A DNA stretch of 64,000 nucleotides, taken from the NCBI GenBank assembly GCA_014894395.1, contig JADBLO010000065.1:1-64000 (forward strand). The letters run 5' to 3'. A model generated the notes under the pieces. The model was not told the DNA's origin, ran no database searches, and saw nothing but the letters and a program-made list of their open reading frames with translations. Numbering within the stretch: the stretch's first letter is position 1; each line of letters begins with the position of its first letter. Of this stretch, positions 1 to 7,950 are shown piece by piece. Position numbers and translations under genes: made by a program. The DNA comes from Thermoplasmata archaeon (GTDB lineage Archaea; Thermoplasmatota; E2; DHVEG-1).

Positions 1-112
1 ATGGCTAAGGTCTATCCTATGGAACGTGCTTATTTATCCAAGGTGAGAATTATTACACAAAGCAGCGAGGGAGGAAGACAAAGTTTATAACCGTTGGTGA
101 ATACTTGCTGTT

Positions 113-420
113 CTGCTGGGCGTAGGTGGACGGTTGACGGTGACCTTTTGGTTGCTGAGGAAAGTCCTCTCTCACTCTGAATCAGGACGTCGTGCAAGCG
201 ACTAAGGCGAGAGTCTTAGCAGAGGAACAGAAACGACACAGCCCTTGGATTATGCGATGATTCACTCGGTGATGAGGTCTCCTTGGGATTTGGTGAAACG
301 GCCAATCTGCTCCTGGAGCAAGCCCAAACATCGGGATCAGTTATTCAGACTGCTCGTAGGTAGGGCGCATTAGACGAATACCGTTAAAACAGAAAGAGGC
401 TTACGGCCTACACCCAGCAC
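113..420 (+). ncRNA. rnpB: RNase P RNA (archaeal), approximate ends
   Basis: Conserved blocks GAGGAAAGTCC (157-167), ACAGAAACGACACAGCC, GGTGAAACGG and ACAGAAAGAGGCTTAC near the 3' end; 5' GCTGGGCGTAGG (115-126) pairs with 3' CCTACACCCAGC (407-418) as P1; TATA-like AAGTTTATAA at 81-90. Confidence 0.93.
393..420 (+). repeat. rnpB 3'-end repeat, resident copy: AAAGAGGCTTACGGCCTACACCCAGCAC
   Basis: Same sequence recurs at 1145-1169, 1740-1767, 2902-2929, 3501-3527 and partially at 6730-6740. Confidence 0.95.
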
Positions 421-494
421 AAATCCAGTCTTCCACTTCTGAAAAGATTGGACCGGGCCTCCATTCCTTTTTGTCCATCGGTTTTATTATCTTT

Positions 495-950
495 TTAAAT
501 CTTTCTGCTTTTCCTTGCAGTGAGGACAAGCTCTTTAATTTCTAATGGCAATTGTTCATCTTGCCATTTTCTTTCTGCATCTATTGATTTACCTGCATTT
601 TTCACGGCTTTCAAAGCATACAACGTTGTTCCTAATGAATGGTCAGCCATATGAGCAGTTGCAACAGCGTGTCCAACAGAACGAGCCACTGCAATTGCAG
701 TCAGGTTTGAAGATTCGTTTGCTACCGCAATTGCACCTAATGAAGCTTTTCTTGCGTCACCAACTGAAGCATTTCCTTGTTTCCACTCTTTAGCCACATT
801 TAGTGCATTTTTTAGTCGCTCATCTATTTTTTCACCGAAGAGATGCAATACATTCTCCGAACAGTCGCAAGCCCATGTAATTAACTGATAGTGCTGTTCC
901 TTTTTTAGAGGTCCGCCCCGATGTTCTGCAATAAATCGTTTGTCTCGCAT
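495..950 (-). CDS. Putative immunity-type protein (Imm5-like all-alpha family), 151 aa
   Basis: MRDKRFIAEHRGGPL...GNASVGDARKASLGAIAVA...ARSVGHAVATAHMADHSLGTTLYALKA...ERKWQDEQLP resembles proteins annotated 'putative immunity protein'; recalled, not searched. Confidence 0.6.
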   Translation of the reverse strand: MRDKRFIAEHRGGPLKKEQHYQLITWACDCSENVLHLFGEKIDERLKNALNVAKEWKQGNASVGDARKASLGAIAVANESSNLTAIAVARSVGHAVATAHMADHSLGTTLYALKAVKNAGKSIDAERKWQDEQLPLEIKELVLTARKSRKI

Positions 951-1144
951 TTTTGCCTTTCTCAGTAATGTTTTGTTAAGTTATTTGTCTTTTCAGTCAC
1001 TTCCATACCTCTATGCTCATTAGCGATTGATAGAAAGAAAAAAAGGAAGAGGGGCCTTATAACCTCATCCCGTTTCTTCCTTCACCATCAAGGACGTTCT
1101 TTGGAACTCGTCTTATAGACGAACTTTGGGGCCATGTCACGGAT

Positions 1145-1169
1145 AAAGGTTACGTCCTACACCCAGCAC
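1145..1169 (+). repeat. rnpB 3'-end repeat, copy 2 (AAAGGTTACGTCCTACACCCAGCAC)
   Basis: Near-identical to 393-420 with a 1-nt deletion and G>T. Confidence 0.9.
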
Positions 1170-1240
1170 CTTAAATTTTTCAATTTAACTAAGATAACTG
1201 ATAAGAAAGATTAAATATCGCCAAAGTCTATTGTATTATT

Positions 1241-1474
1241 ATGAATAATATCTTTAGTGCCGTCGTTCATAAGGAAAAAAAATATTATGTCGCTGAATGT
1301 CCTGAAGTCGGTACGGTATCTCAAGGGAAAACGATCGAAGAAGCAATAAATAATTTGAAGGAAGCAACAGAACTGTATTTAGAAGAGTTTCCCATGAAAA
1401 AAACATCGAAACCGTTTGTTTCATTTTTTGAGGTCACCTCGTATGGTAAAGCTTCCAAGGCTATCCGGGTATGA
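1241..1474 (+). CDS. hicB: HicB-family antitoxin, copy 1
   Basis: MNNIFSAVVHKEKKYYVAECPEVGTVSQGKTIEEAINNLKEATELYLEE is a typical HicB N-terminal domain; overlaps hicA. Confidence 0.9.
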   Translation: MNNIFSAVVHKEKKYYVAECPEVGTVSQGKTIEEAINNLKEATELYLEEFPMKKTSKPFVSFFEVTSYGKASKAIRV

Positions 1475-1676
1475 ACTCATAAAAATTCTAGCGAAATTTG
1501 GCTTTTATAAGGTTCGACAAAAAGGTAGCCATGTAATGCTCATTAAAGAAACAAAACAAGGAAAAATCGGATGTGTTATTCCCCTGCATGATGAATTAGA
1601 AACGGGGACATTACTTGGCATTCTTAGGCAGATAAAAATCAGTAAAGAGGAATTTTTTGAAGAATACAATAAATAG
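1443..1676 (+). CDS. hicA: HicA-family mRNA interferase toxin, copy 1 (start MVKLPRLS)
   Basis: LIKILAKFGFYKVRQKGSHVMLIKE...VIPLHDELETGTLLGILRQIKISKEEF: HicA fold with intact GSH motif. Confidence 0.9.
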   Translation: MVKLPRLSGYELIKILAKFGFYKVRQKGSHVMLIKETKQGKIGCVIPLHDELETGTLLGILRQIKISKEEFFEEYNK

Positions 1677-1739
1677 CTCATTTTTCAGCTGAATTTATGT
1701 CTTTATACATCTTAAAAATTCTTGTTTTATAGGAGTGAT

Positions 1740-1767
1740 AAAGAGGTTTACGGCCTACACCCAGCAC
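1740..1767 (+). repeat. rnpB 3'-end repeat, copy 3 (AAAGAGGTTTACGGCCTACACCCAGCAC)
   Basis: 27/28 match to 393-420. Confidence 0.95.
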
Positions 1768-1774
1768 TAATATT

Positions 1775-2728
1775 TTAATAATTTTTCATCATCTTGAAAT
1801 AATCATCATACGTCTTCTTTGCTTGTTCTAACATTAGTTGATAATAAGTCTTTTTTGTTCTTCTTTGTAAACCTTTGGCTATCGCATTATAATAAGCCCT
1901 ACTATTTTTTGCATAAATGATCATCGGAAAGTACCCACGATCCATGAGAATTTTATTCATAATCAATCGACCGGTTCTCCCATTAGCGTCTAAAAAAGGA
2001 TGAATATTTTCATATCTGAGATGGAAGTCATAAGCTAATTGAAGTGGATACATTGTTTTTTTATTATCTTTATAATACTGAAGAAGATTAACTATTTCAT
2101 TTTCTACTTGCTCTGGGGAAATAGTAGGTTGATTATTTACTACATTTTCTACTGTTTTAAATCCTCGAGGATAGTGACCTCCTCCAGACATTGTCAAATC
2201 TTTGGTAAGAATATAATACAATCTTTTAATTGAAGGTAAATTAAATTTAAAACCACTTTGTAGATATTTCATCGCTTCAATTGAATTATATACTTCTCTA
2301 ATTTCATTTCTATTTTTATATCTAGAATTCCCTGTTTCAATAATTTTTTTTACTTCTTTGGCAGGAATTTTTGAACCTTCGATGTTATTAGAATTAAAAA
2401 TGAATTCTTTTGCAAATTCAACAAAAATAACATCCTTAATATCTTTTATTTCAAAGAGATTGTTGAACTCAATAGATTTTAGTTCTATGTAGTTTAAAAG
2501 ATTTCTATTATACACTATATCTATTTTATCTAAAAATGTTTTTCTGATATCGAACTCTTTTATTGATATCGAATTAAAATTTTTTTTAAGATAATCTTTG
2601 ACGGTTACAGTAGAAATATTTTTTCCAATATGCTCTTTAATTCTAAAATTTTTCCCCATAAAAGAAAATTTTTTTACAAACGAAATATATTCAATACCGC
2701 TAACTTTTTTTATTTCTATATATGACAT
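1775..2728 (-). CDS. Fic/DOC family protein
   Basis: Fic motif HPFLDANGRTGR and upstream inhibitory-type motif SNNIEG ([S/T]xxxE[G/N]). Confidence 0.92.
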   Translation of the reverse strand: MSYIEIKKVSGIEYISFVKKFSFMGKNFRIKEHIGKNISTVTVKDYLKKNFNSISIKEFDIRKTFLDKIDIVYNRNLLNYIELKSIEFNNLFEIKDIKDVIFVEFAKEFIFNSNNIEGSKIPAKEVKKIIETGNSRYKNRNEIREVYNSIEAMKYLQSGFKFNLPSIKRLYYILTKDLTMSGGGHYPRGFKTVENVVNNQPTISPEQVENEIVNLLQYYKDNKKTMYPLQLAYDFHLRYENIHPFLDANGRTGRLIMNKILMDRGYFPMIIYAKNSRAYYNAIAKGLQRRTKKTYYQLMLEQAKKTYDDYFKMMKNY

Positions 2729-2901
2729 TAGAAAAGAGTATGCATTATAGGTTTATATATTTTTACCGTTAGGGCAGCAAAAACAATCATTTTTTTTACT
2801 AATAAGGCATAAAACAATTATACAAATGAATGAATAAAGTATAAATTTTTTGTTTCTTCTGTCTTCAATTTTCATAAAAATTTTTGTTTTTCTCCTGTTG
2901 T

Positions 2902-2929
2902 AAAGAAGCTTACGGCCTACACCCAGCAC
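2902..2929 (+). repeat. rnpB 3'-end repeat, copy 4 (AAAGAAGCTTACGGCCTACACCCAGCAC)
   Basis: 27/28 match to 393-420. Confidence 0.95.
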
Positions 2930-3001
2930 CTTAAATTTTTCAATTATAACTAAGAAAACAGATAAGAAAAATTAAATATCGCCAAAGTCTATTGTATTAT
3001 T

Positions 3002-3235
3002 ATGAATAATATCTTTAGTGCCGTCGTTCATAAGGAAAAAAAATATTATGTCGCTGAATGTCCTGAAGTCGGTACGGTATCTCAAGGGAAAACGATCGAA
3101 GAAGCAATAAATAATTTGAAGGAAGCAACAGAACTGTATTTAGAAGAGTTACCCATGAAAAAAACATCGAAACCGTTTGTTTCATTTTTTGAGGTCACTT
3201 CGTATGGTAAAGCTTCCAAGGCTATCCGAGCATGA
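3002..3235 (+). CDS. hicB: HicB-family antitoxin, copy 2
   Basis: Near-identical to the 1241-1474 product (two substitutions: F>L and terminal V>A). Confidence 0.9.
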   Translation: MNNIFSAVVHKEKKYYVAECPEVGTVSQGKTIEEAINNLKEATELYLEELPMKKTSKPFVSFFEVTSYGKASKAIRA

Positions 3236-3437
3236 ACTCATAAAAATTCTAGCGAAATTTGGCTTTTATAAAGTTCGACAAAAAGGTAGCTATGTGATGC
3301 TCATTAAAGAAACAAAACAAGGAAAAATCGGATGTGTTATTCCCCTACATGATGAATTAGAAACGGGGACATTACTTGGTATTCTTAGGCAGGTAAAAAT
3401 CAGTAAAGAGGAATTTTTTGAAGAATACAATAAATAG
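3204..3437 (+). CDS. hicA: HicA-family protein, copy 2, GSH motif changed to GSY (possibly inactive toxin)
   Basis: Same protein as 1443-1676 except few substitutions; codon CAT (1530-1532) is TAT at 3291-3293. Confidence 0.88.
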   Translation: MVKLPRLSEHELIKILAKFGFYKVRQKGSYVMLIKETKQGKIGCVIPLHDELETGTLLGILRQVKISKEEFFEEYNK

Positions 3438-3500
3438 CTCATTTTTCATCTGAACTTATGTCTTTATAAATCTCAAAAATTCTTGTTTTACAGGAGTGAT

Positions 3501-3527
3501 AAAGCGGCTTACGGCCTACACCCAGCA
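3501..3527 (+). repeat. rnpB 3'-end repeat, copy 5 (AAAGCGGCTTACGGCCTACACCCAGCA)
   Basis: 26/27 match to 393-419. Confidence 0.95.
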
Positions 3528-3591
3528 TTATTTTACAAGAACAAAATAAATTTAGTTAAGCAAAAAAAGAGAGTTTTTTTCGTGAAATTGT

Positions 3592-5922
3592 CTATCTGAT
3601 TGGTAGCGTAACCTCAATATAACGCTCCTCACTATTCGGACAATTACAGGAAAACCACAGATTTCCGTTATTACTTATGTGCTTCACACCAGAACCGTCA
3701 TCGGCCTTAAGATCTACTTGATTATACATAGAGTCAGTGCTGAACGGAAACATCTTAAAAGTTGCATAATTCCGTGGAATCAGCGTATTAAAAATAAAAT
3801 AAAAAATATCGCCAGTAAAACCTTTTATCAAAAATCGAGCTATTAACTCAGTAATACGTGGGAACTTCTGAAAAATCGCTGAATTCCAGATGATACTATT
3901 CACTGCTGAATTTCTTGAAATCGTCTTGGTAAGACTCACGTTAAAAACACCATCAGTAAAACTATTCACTCGGAAACGTGCGTTCATACCCATCAGGAGC
4001 GGTTCGCGATAGACAAGGTTCACCATGCCGTACCGATTTCCATCAATACACGCAGTGAAATTCATAACTCCATCAGCATCGCAAAGAGCCTGTGGATTAA
4101 CAGAGAAGTTCACCATTTCATTTTCAATAAGAGTTCCTGAAACATTATACCATTTACCACTCAGACACAAATGGAAATTATCAGTCGTATCACTATCGCG
4201 TTCTCGTTTCACGCTAAACAATGATACATCATAATCAGTTGGATCAAGGAACTCTAATATTCCCTGCAAAAACCACGCATTCTCGTTGCTAGGAACCGTA
4301 TATATGCCATAAATTGTTTCATAACTAGATCCAAACGTATGAGAGAACACTTGACTGTCACTACCAGAAAGTACGCTATACTGTGACTTTGTACCCCAGT
4401 CACTACAACGTACGCTCATGTTTAGTCTCCCACTGCCAGAGAAGCACCGAGCTGTCATAGTAAAATTGTATGTTTGACCAGGAACAGCGGCACAAATGGT
4501 TCCCATTGGAAAACTACGATACGGCTGTCCACTCCTCCCGTCTTCCTGTAAGCCCTGATGAGGATATTTCTCTGGGAAGGTAATACTAGTAGGCCCATGG
4601 ACTCGCATACCAGGATCCGTCCACTTGACATTACCTGATCGGTCATTACCGAATCCAAGGATAATCTCTTTTAACTTATCGTTGCTGCTCGGTGATTCCA
4701 TTCGTGCATCATAGAAAAGTTCCATGGGTACAGTGCCGATAAGCTGCAGGGTAATGTCCGGTGATAACAGTTTCATATCTGTTAATTGCGTTTCGTTATC
4801 CTGAAGGAACATAGGAAAGGAATACCAATCCTCAGCATTTGGATCATAGGTAGTAGGAACATTCCATGAATGAATATATTCTGGGACCCAATGGCCACCA
4901 ACGCCATTATTCTCCCAAGTAGCAGTAGTAATGCCTGTGGAGGTAATGTTGTAAATGACTATTCTGTCTTCCTCATGATAATTACCCCAATCCATTTGTG
5001 AGTAAGGAGCGGAAAACGCCATTTCATGTCCAAATTGTCGGACGGGGTATGTTTTTCCGGTGCTCTTATTATTAACATACAAATCCAGATAATGGTTATG
5101 ACCATGTATCCACATTTTAATCTGCGGGTTATTCTTGAATAAGTTAGCCCACCAGTCCATATCCTGCTTCCCACGGTATGGTTCAGAAGTATCTTCCATT
5201 GTGGTATCCTCGATAGCTTGATGACAGAAGATAATGGTGGTTGTAATTGGGTACAAACTCGTCATATATTCAATCCATTCATATTCAACTGGGTGTGTCC
5301 ATTGAACGTATCCTAACTCTGGAACAGTGAGGAAAAGGATACCATCACGCATCATCGCATATACAGGATTGTTCATGCTGAGTTCGTCGATCAATGATTT
5401 GGTAAGATTATGCGGATCATCACTGTTCATTTCATAATCATTTACGTCGTGGTTACCTATCACACAATGAAATGGTAGATTGATAGTTGAGAGAAGATAT
5501 GCTTTCAAATTATTCTTGTATTGGTTCACGTACCAGGGTAAACCTATGCCATTCACATGCCCGGTATTGTGGTTAACTATGTCTCCAAGGTGTACAGCAA
5601 AATCAAGGAGGTTAGTAGCATCAACCAAATCCTCCCCGAGTCGGTCTAGATAATCAGCCATGCCGTACAGAGGATATTGATATTTAGCACCAATATGAGT
5701 ATCAGTAAACGCTGCAAAACTCAATTGTGATTTCTGCGATACGATACTGTCATTTCCGTCACACTTAAGTACACATTTGTTTAGGGGCTCTCGTAACAGT
5801 CTATTATCTACTTCAACTATACCGTGTGTTCTATCCGCATTTATATTTGTTGGTACCGTCGCAAAAACAGTAGAGGCGATTATCGCCGTACAAATTAAAA
5901 TACCTGGTATTTTATTTTTCAT
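3592..5922 (-). CDS. Secreted metallophosphoesterase (calcineurin-like) with C-terminal extension, 776 aa
   Basis: Signal peptide; motifs FTDTHIG, HLGDIVN, VIGNHDVND, IFCHQA, IHGHNHY. Confidence 0.9.
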   Translation of the reverse strand: MKNKIPGILICTAIIASTVFATVPTNINADRTHGIVEVDNRLLREPLNKCVLKCDGNDSIVSQKSQLSFAAFTDTHIGAKYQYPLYGMADYLDRLGEDLVDATNLLDFAVHLGDIVNHNTGHVNGIGLPWYVNQYKNNLKAYLLSTINLPFHCVIGNHDVNDYEMNSDDPHNLTKSLIDELSMNNPVYAMMRDGILFLTVPELGYVQWTHPVEYEWIEYMTSLYPITTTIIFCHQAIEDTTMEDTSEPYRGKQDMDWWANLFKNNPQIKMWIHGHNHYLDLYVNNKSTGKTYPVRQFGHEMAFSAPYSQMDWGNYHEEDRIVIYNITSTGITTATWENNGVGGHWVPEYIHSWNVPTTYDPNAEDWYSFPMFLQDNETQLTDMKLLSPDITLQLIGTVPMELFYDARMESPSSNDKLKEIILGFGNDRSGNVKWTDPGMRVHGPTSITFPEKYPHQGLQEDGRSGQPYRSFPMGTICAAVPGQTYNFTMTARCFSGSGRLNMSVRCSDWGTKSQYSVLSGSDSQVFSHTFGSSYETIYGIYTVPSNENAWFLQGILEFLDPTDYDVSLFSVKRERDSDTTDNFHLCLSGKWYNVSGTLIENEMVNFSVNPQALCDADGVMNFTACIDGNRYGMVNLVYREPLLMGMNARFRVNSFTDGVFNVSLTKTISRNSAVNSIIWNSAIFQKFPRITELIARFLIKGFTGDIFYFIFNTLIPRNYATFKMFPFSTDSMYNQVDLKADDGSGVKHISNNGNLWFSCNCPNSEERYIEVTLPIR

Positions 5923-6117
5923 ATAATCAAGACTGTTAGTATAGAGTAAAATACTTGGTATTTATAAATATATATACTTTTTTTATTAAAATCTTACAAC
6001 ACAAAATCATTTATTAACACTTCATAAGCGAGAAATCCCCAAACTTTAGTTTGCGGGATGAATCGCGCGTTCTTTTGTCTAAGAAAACTCTATGTCTTGA
6101 AAAGTGATTTTTACTCT

Positions 6118-6164
6118 TGGACAGGCGCGCCCGCCTGGCGGCGGGTGTCATGAAAACCTGTCCA
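6118..6164 (+). promoter_or_regulatory. Stem-loop in the tnpA leader
   Basis: TGGACAGG (6118-6125) / CCTGTCCA (6157-6164) with inner CCCGCC/GGCGGG; just before AGGAGCAAAAAATAATG. Confidence 0.6.
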
Positions 6165-6177
6165 GGAGCAAAAAATA

Positions 6178-6624
6178 ATGGACTTAGTTAGCGGAAGCCA
6201 TAGCATAGGCCAGAATCTCTACCACCTTGAATGGTGCCCCAAGTACAGATACAACATGTTTAGGGGAAAGGGAAATAAAAAGCTTTGCGAGGACATTTTA
6301 CATGAAGTCGCCGCAAGACATAACATAGGAATGATCGAGTTGAGTGTGATGCCTGATCACATTCATACGGTTGTACAAATCCCACCAACCATGAGCGTCT
6401 CCCAAGCATTACATCTTCTGAAAGGAGCATCCTCCTACGAACTGTTCAGACGGCAACCGATGTTTCGCTATCGGTACTCACGGGGTAACTTCTGGAGTCC
6501 TGGGAAATTTTACCGCAGTGTTGGCGACGCAGACACTGAAACTGTGTTGGAGTACATCAGAAATCAACGACTGCAACAATCCTCTCTTGATGATTATCCA
6601 ACTCCAGGACTACCGGGGGCGTGA
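6178..6624 (+). CDS. tnpA: IS200/IS605-family transposase TnpA (Y1, HUH)
   Basis: WCPKYRYNMFRG, MPDHIHTVV (HUH), LEYIRNQ (candidate catalytic Tyr). Confidence 0.93.
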   Translation: MDLVSGSHSIGQNLYHLEWCPKYRYNMFRGKGNKKLCEDILHEVAARHNIGMIELSVMPDHIHTVVQIPPTMSVSQALHLLKGASSYELFRRQPMFRYRYSRGNFWSPGKFYRSVGDADTETVLEYIRNQRLQQSSLDDYPTPGLPGA

Positions 6625-6729
6625 AGCCCCGCGATTTATCGCGGGGAGCAGTCACTTTTCTATTTGTTTCTTCCGTCTTCTAATTGCTTAATAAATTGTC
6701 TTTTTTTGATTTTGCATAGATTCTTTCAA

Positions 6730-6740
6730 CCTACACCCAG
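6730..6740 (+). repeat. Decayed rnpB 3'-end repeat (CCTACACCCAG)
   Basis: 11-nt core preserved; upstream TTTGTTTCTTCCGTCTTC (6663-6680) matches 2849-2866 (17/18) at the same 67-nt distance from the core. Confidence 0.7.
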
Positions 6741-6758
6741 AAACTCAGTGCAAAACAA

Positions 6759-6863
6759 TATAAAGGCCAGAGACCCATATCTCTATATAAAAGGAATGGA
6801 GATAAGAGTTTCACATTTTCGTTGACCCGAACGTTTGAGATTTTTTATTTTTGTTCTTTTGTA
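6759..6863 (+). promoter_or_regulatory. Promoter plus conserved leader upstream of tfb
   Basis: TATAAAGG at 6759-6766; leader AAAAGGAATGGAGATAAGAGTTTCACATTTTCGT...TTTTTGTTCTTTTGTA (6789-6863) closely matches 7979-8054. Confidence 0.75.
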
Positions 6864-6959
6864 CTAGTCTTACTGCTAAAGGCTGAAACGGTAAAAATCT
6901 ATAAAAGGAACTATTGAATAATAAAATTCTGGAAAAAGAGATGTGGGGGTTGAATTGAT

Positions 6960-7895
6960 TTGGCGAAAAAAAATAAGCAACAAATAGAAGAAATTCTCAG
7001 CTGTCCTGAATGTGGGAGTGGACATCTGAGTAAGGATTATTCTCGAGCAGAATTAGTCTGTTCTGGTTGTGGACTCGTTGTTGATGAAGATATCATTGAC
7101 CATGGCCCGGAATGGCGTGCATTCGATAACGAACAACGGGAGAAACGGTCTCGAACAGGATCCCCCATGACATATACCATCCATGACAAAGGACTGAGTA
7201 CGACCATAGGGTGGACCAACAGAGATGCGTACGGGAAATCCATTCCAACAAAAAATCGGGCACAATTATATCGACTACGAAAATGGCAACGACGCGTTCG
7301 CATCAGCGATGCAACCGAACGGAATCTAGCACTTGCTCTTTCAGGAATCGACAGACTTGCGTCAGGCATGGGTCTTCCAAGAACCGTACGAGAAACCGCA
7401 GCAGTGATCTATCGAAAAGCAGCGTTAAAAAATTTAGTACGAGGACGAAGCATCCAAGGGGTAACAGCCGCCTCATTATATGCAGCCTGCCGACAATGCC
7501 ATGTACCACGGACACTGGACGAAATAAGTACGATCGCACAGATGCCTCGAAAAGAAATTGGCAGAAACTATCGATATGTCTCCCGTGAACTCGAATTAAA
7601 ATTAATGCCGACCGCACCAAAAGATTATATCTCACGGTTCTGCAGTGAGTTAAAACTCAGCAACAACGTTCAAGCAAAAACATTGGAAATACTGGGACAT
7701 GCAGCAAATCAGGAGCTTACAAGCGGACGGGGCCCCACAGGACTTGCTGCCGCTTCCTTGTACATCTCGTCAGTTCTTTGTGGTGAACGCAGAACACAAC
7801 GTGAGGTTGCAGAGATCGCAGGGGTCACTGAAGTGACGATTCGAAATCGATACAAAGAACTCGCACAAAAACTGGATATTCGTATCGTGATGTAA
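6960..7895 (+). CDS. tfb: Transcription initiation factor IIB
   Basis: Zn ribbon [24 protein letters not shown] plus two cyclin-like repeats. Start at TTG. Confidence 0.97.
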   Translation: MAKKNKQQIEEILSCPECGSGHLSKDYSRAELVCSGCGLVVDEDIIDHGPEWRAFDNEQREKRSRTGSPMTYTIHDKGLSTTIGWTNRDAYGKSIPTKNRAQLYRLRKWQRRVRISDATERNLALALSGIDRLASGMGLPRTVRETAAVIYRKAALKNLVRGRSIQGVTAASLYAACRQCHVPRTLDEISTIAQMPRKEIGRNYRYVSRELELKLMPTAPKDYISRFCSELKLSNNVQAKTLEILGHAANQELTSGRGPTGLAAASLYISSVLCGERRTQREVAEIAGVTEVTIRNRYKELAQKLDIRIVM

Positions 7896-7950
7896 ATTTT
7901 TTATTCCAAGTAATGTAACAGAAACCTACGACCTTCCCCATAAAAAACTA

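Larger units (their letters stand above)
6021..6655 (+). mobile_element. IS200-type insertion sequence (tnpA only); approximate ends
   Basis: HUH transposase flanked by subterminal hairpins ATCCCCAAACTTTAGTTTGCGGGAT (6035-6059) and CCCCGCGATTTATCGCGGGG (6627-6646). Confidence 0.75.

Noticed and set aside
1-90. Short + strand ORF MAKVYPMERAYLSKVRIIT... at the window edge
   Set aside because: 29 codons, ends in the rnpB promoter region; may be the tail of an upstream gene but cannot be supported from this window.
545-793. ORF on + strand opposite the immunity-like gene
   Set aside because: Antisense to a better-supported protein; low-complexity translation.
393-3527. CRISPR array interpretation of the regularly recurring ~28-nt repeat
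   Set aside because: Spacing is 0.6-1.2 kb with whole genes between copies and the repeat is the rnpB 3' end; no cas genes.
7037-7635. Several ORFs antisense to or out of frame with tfb
   Set aside because: Overlap the conserved TFB reading frame; translations have no recognisable features.
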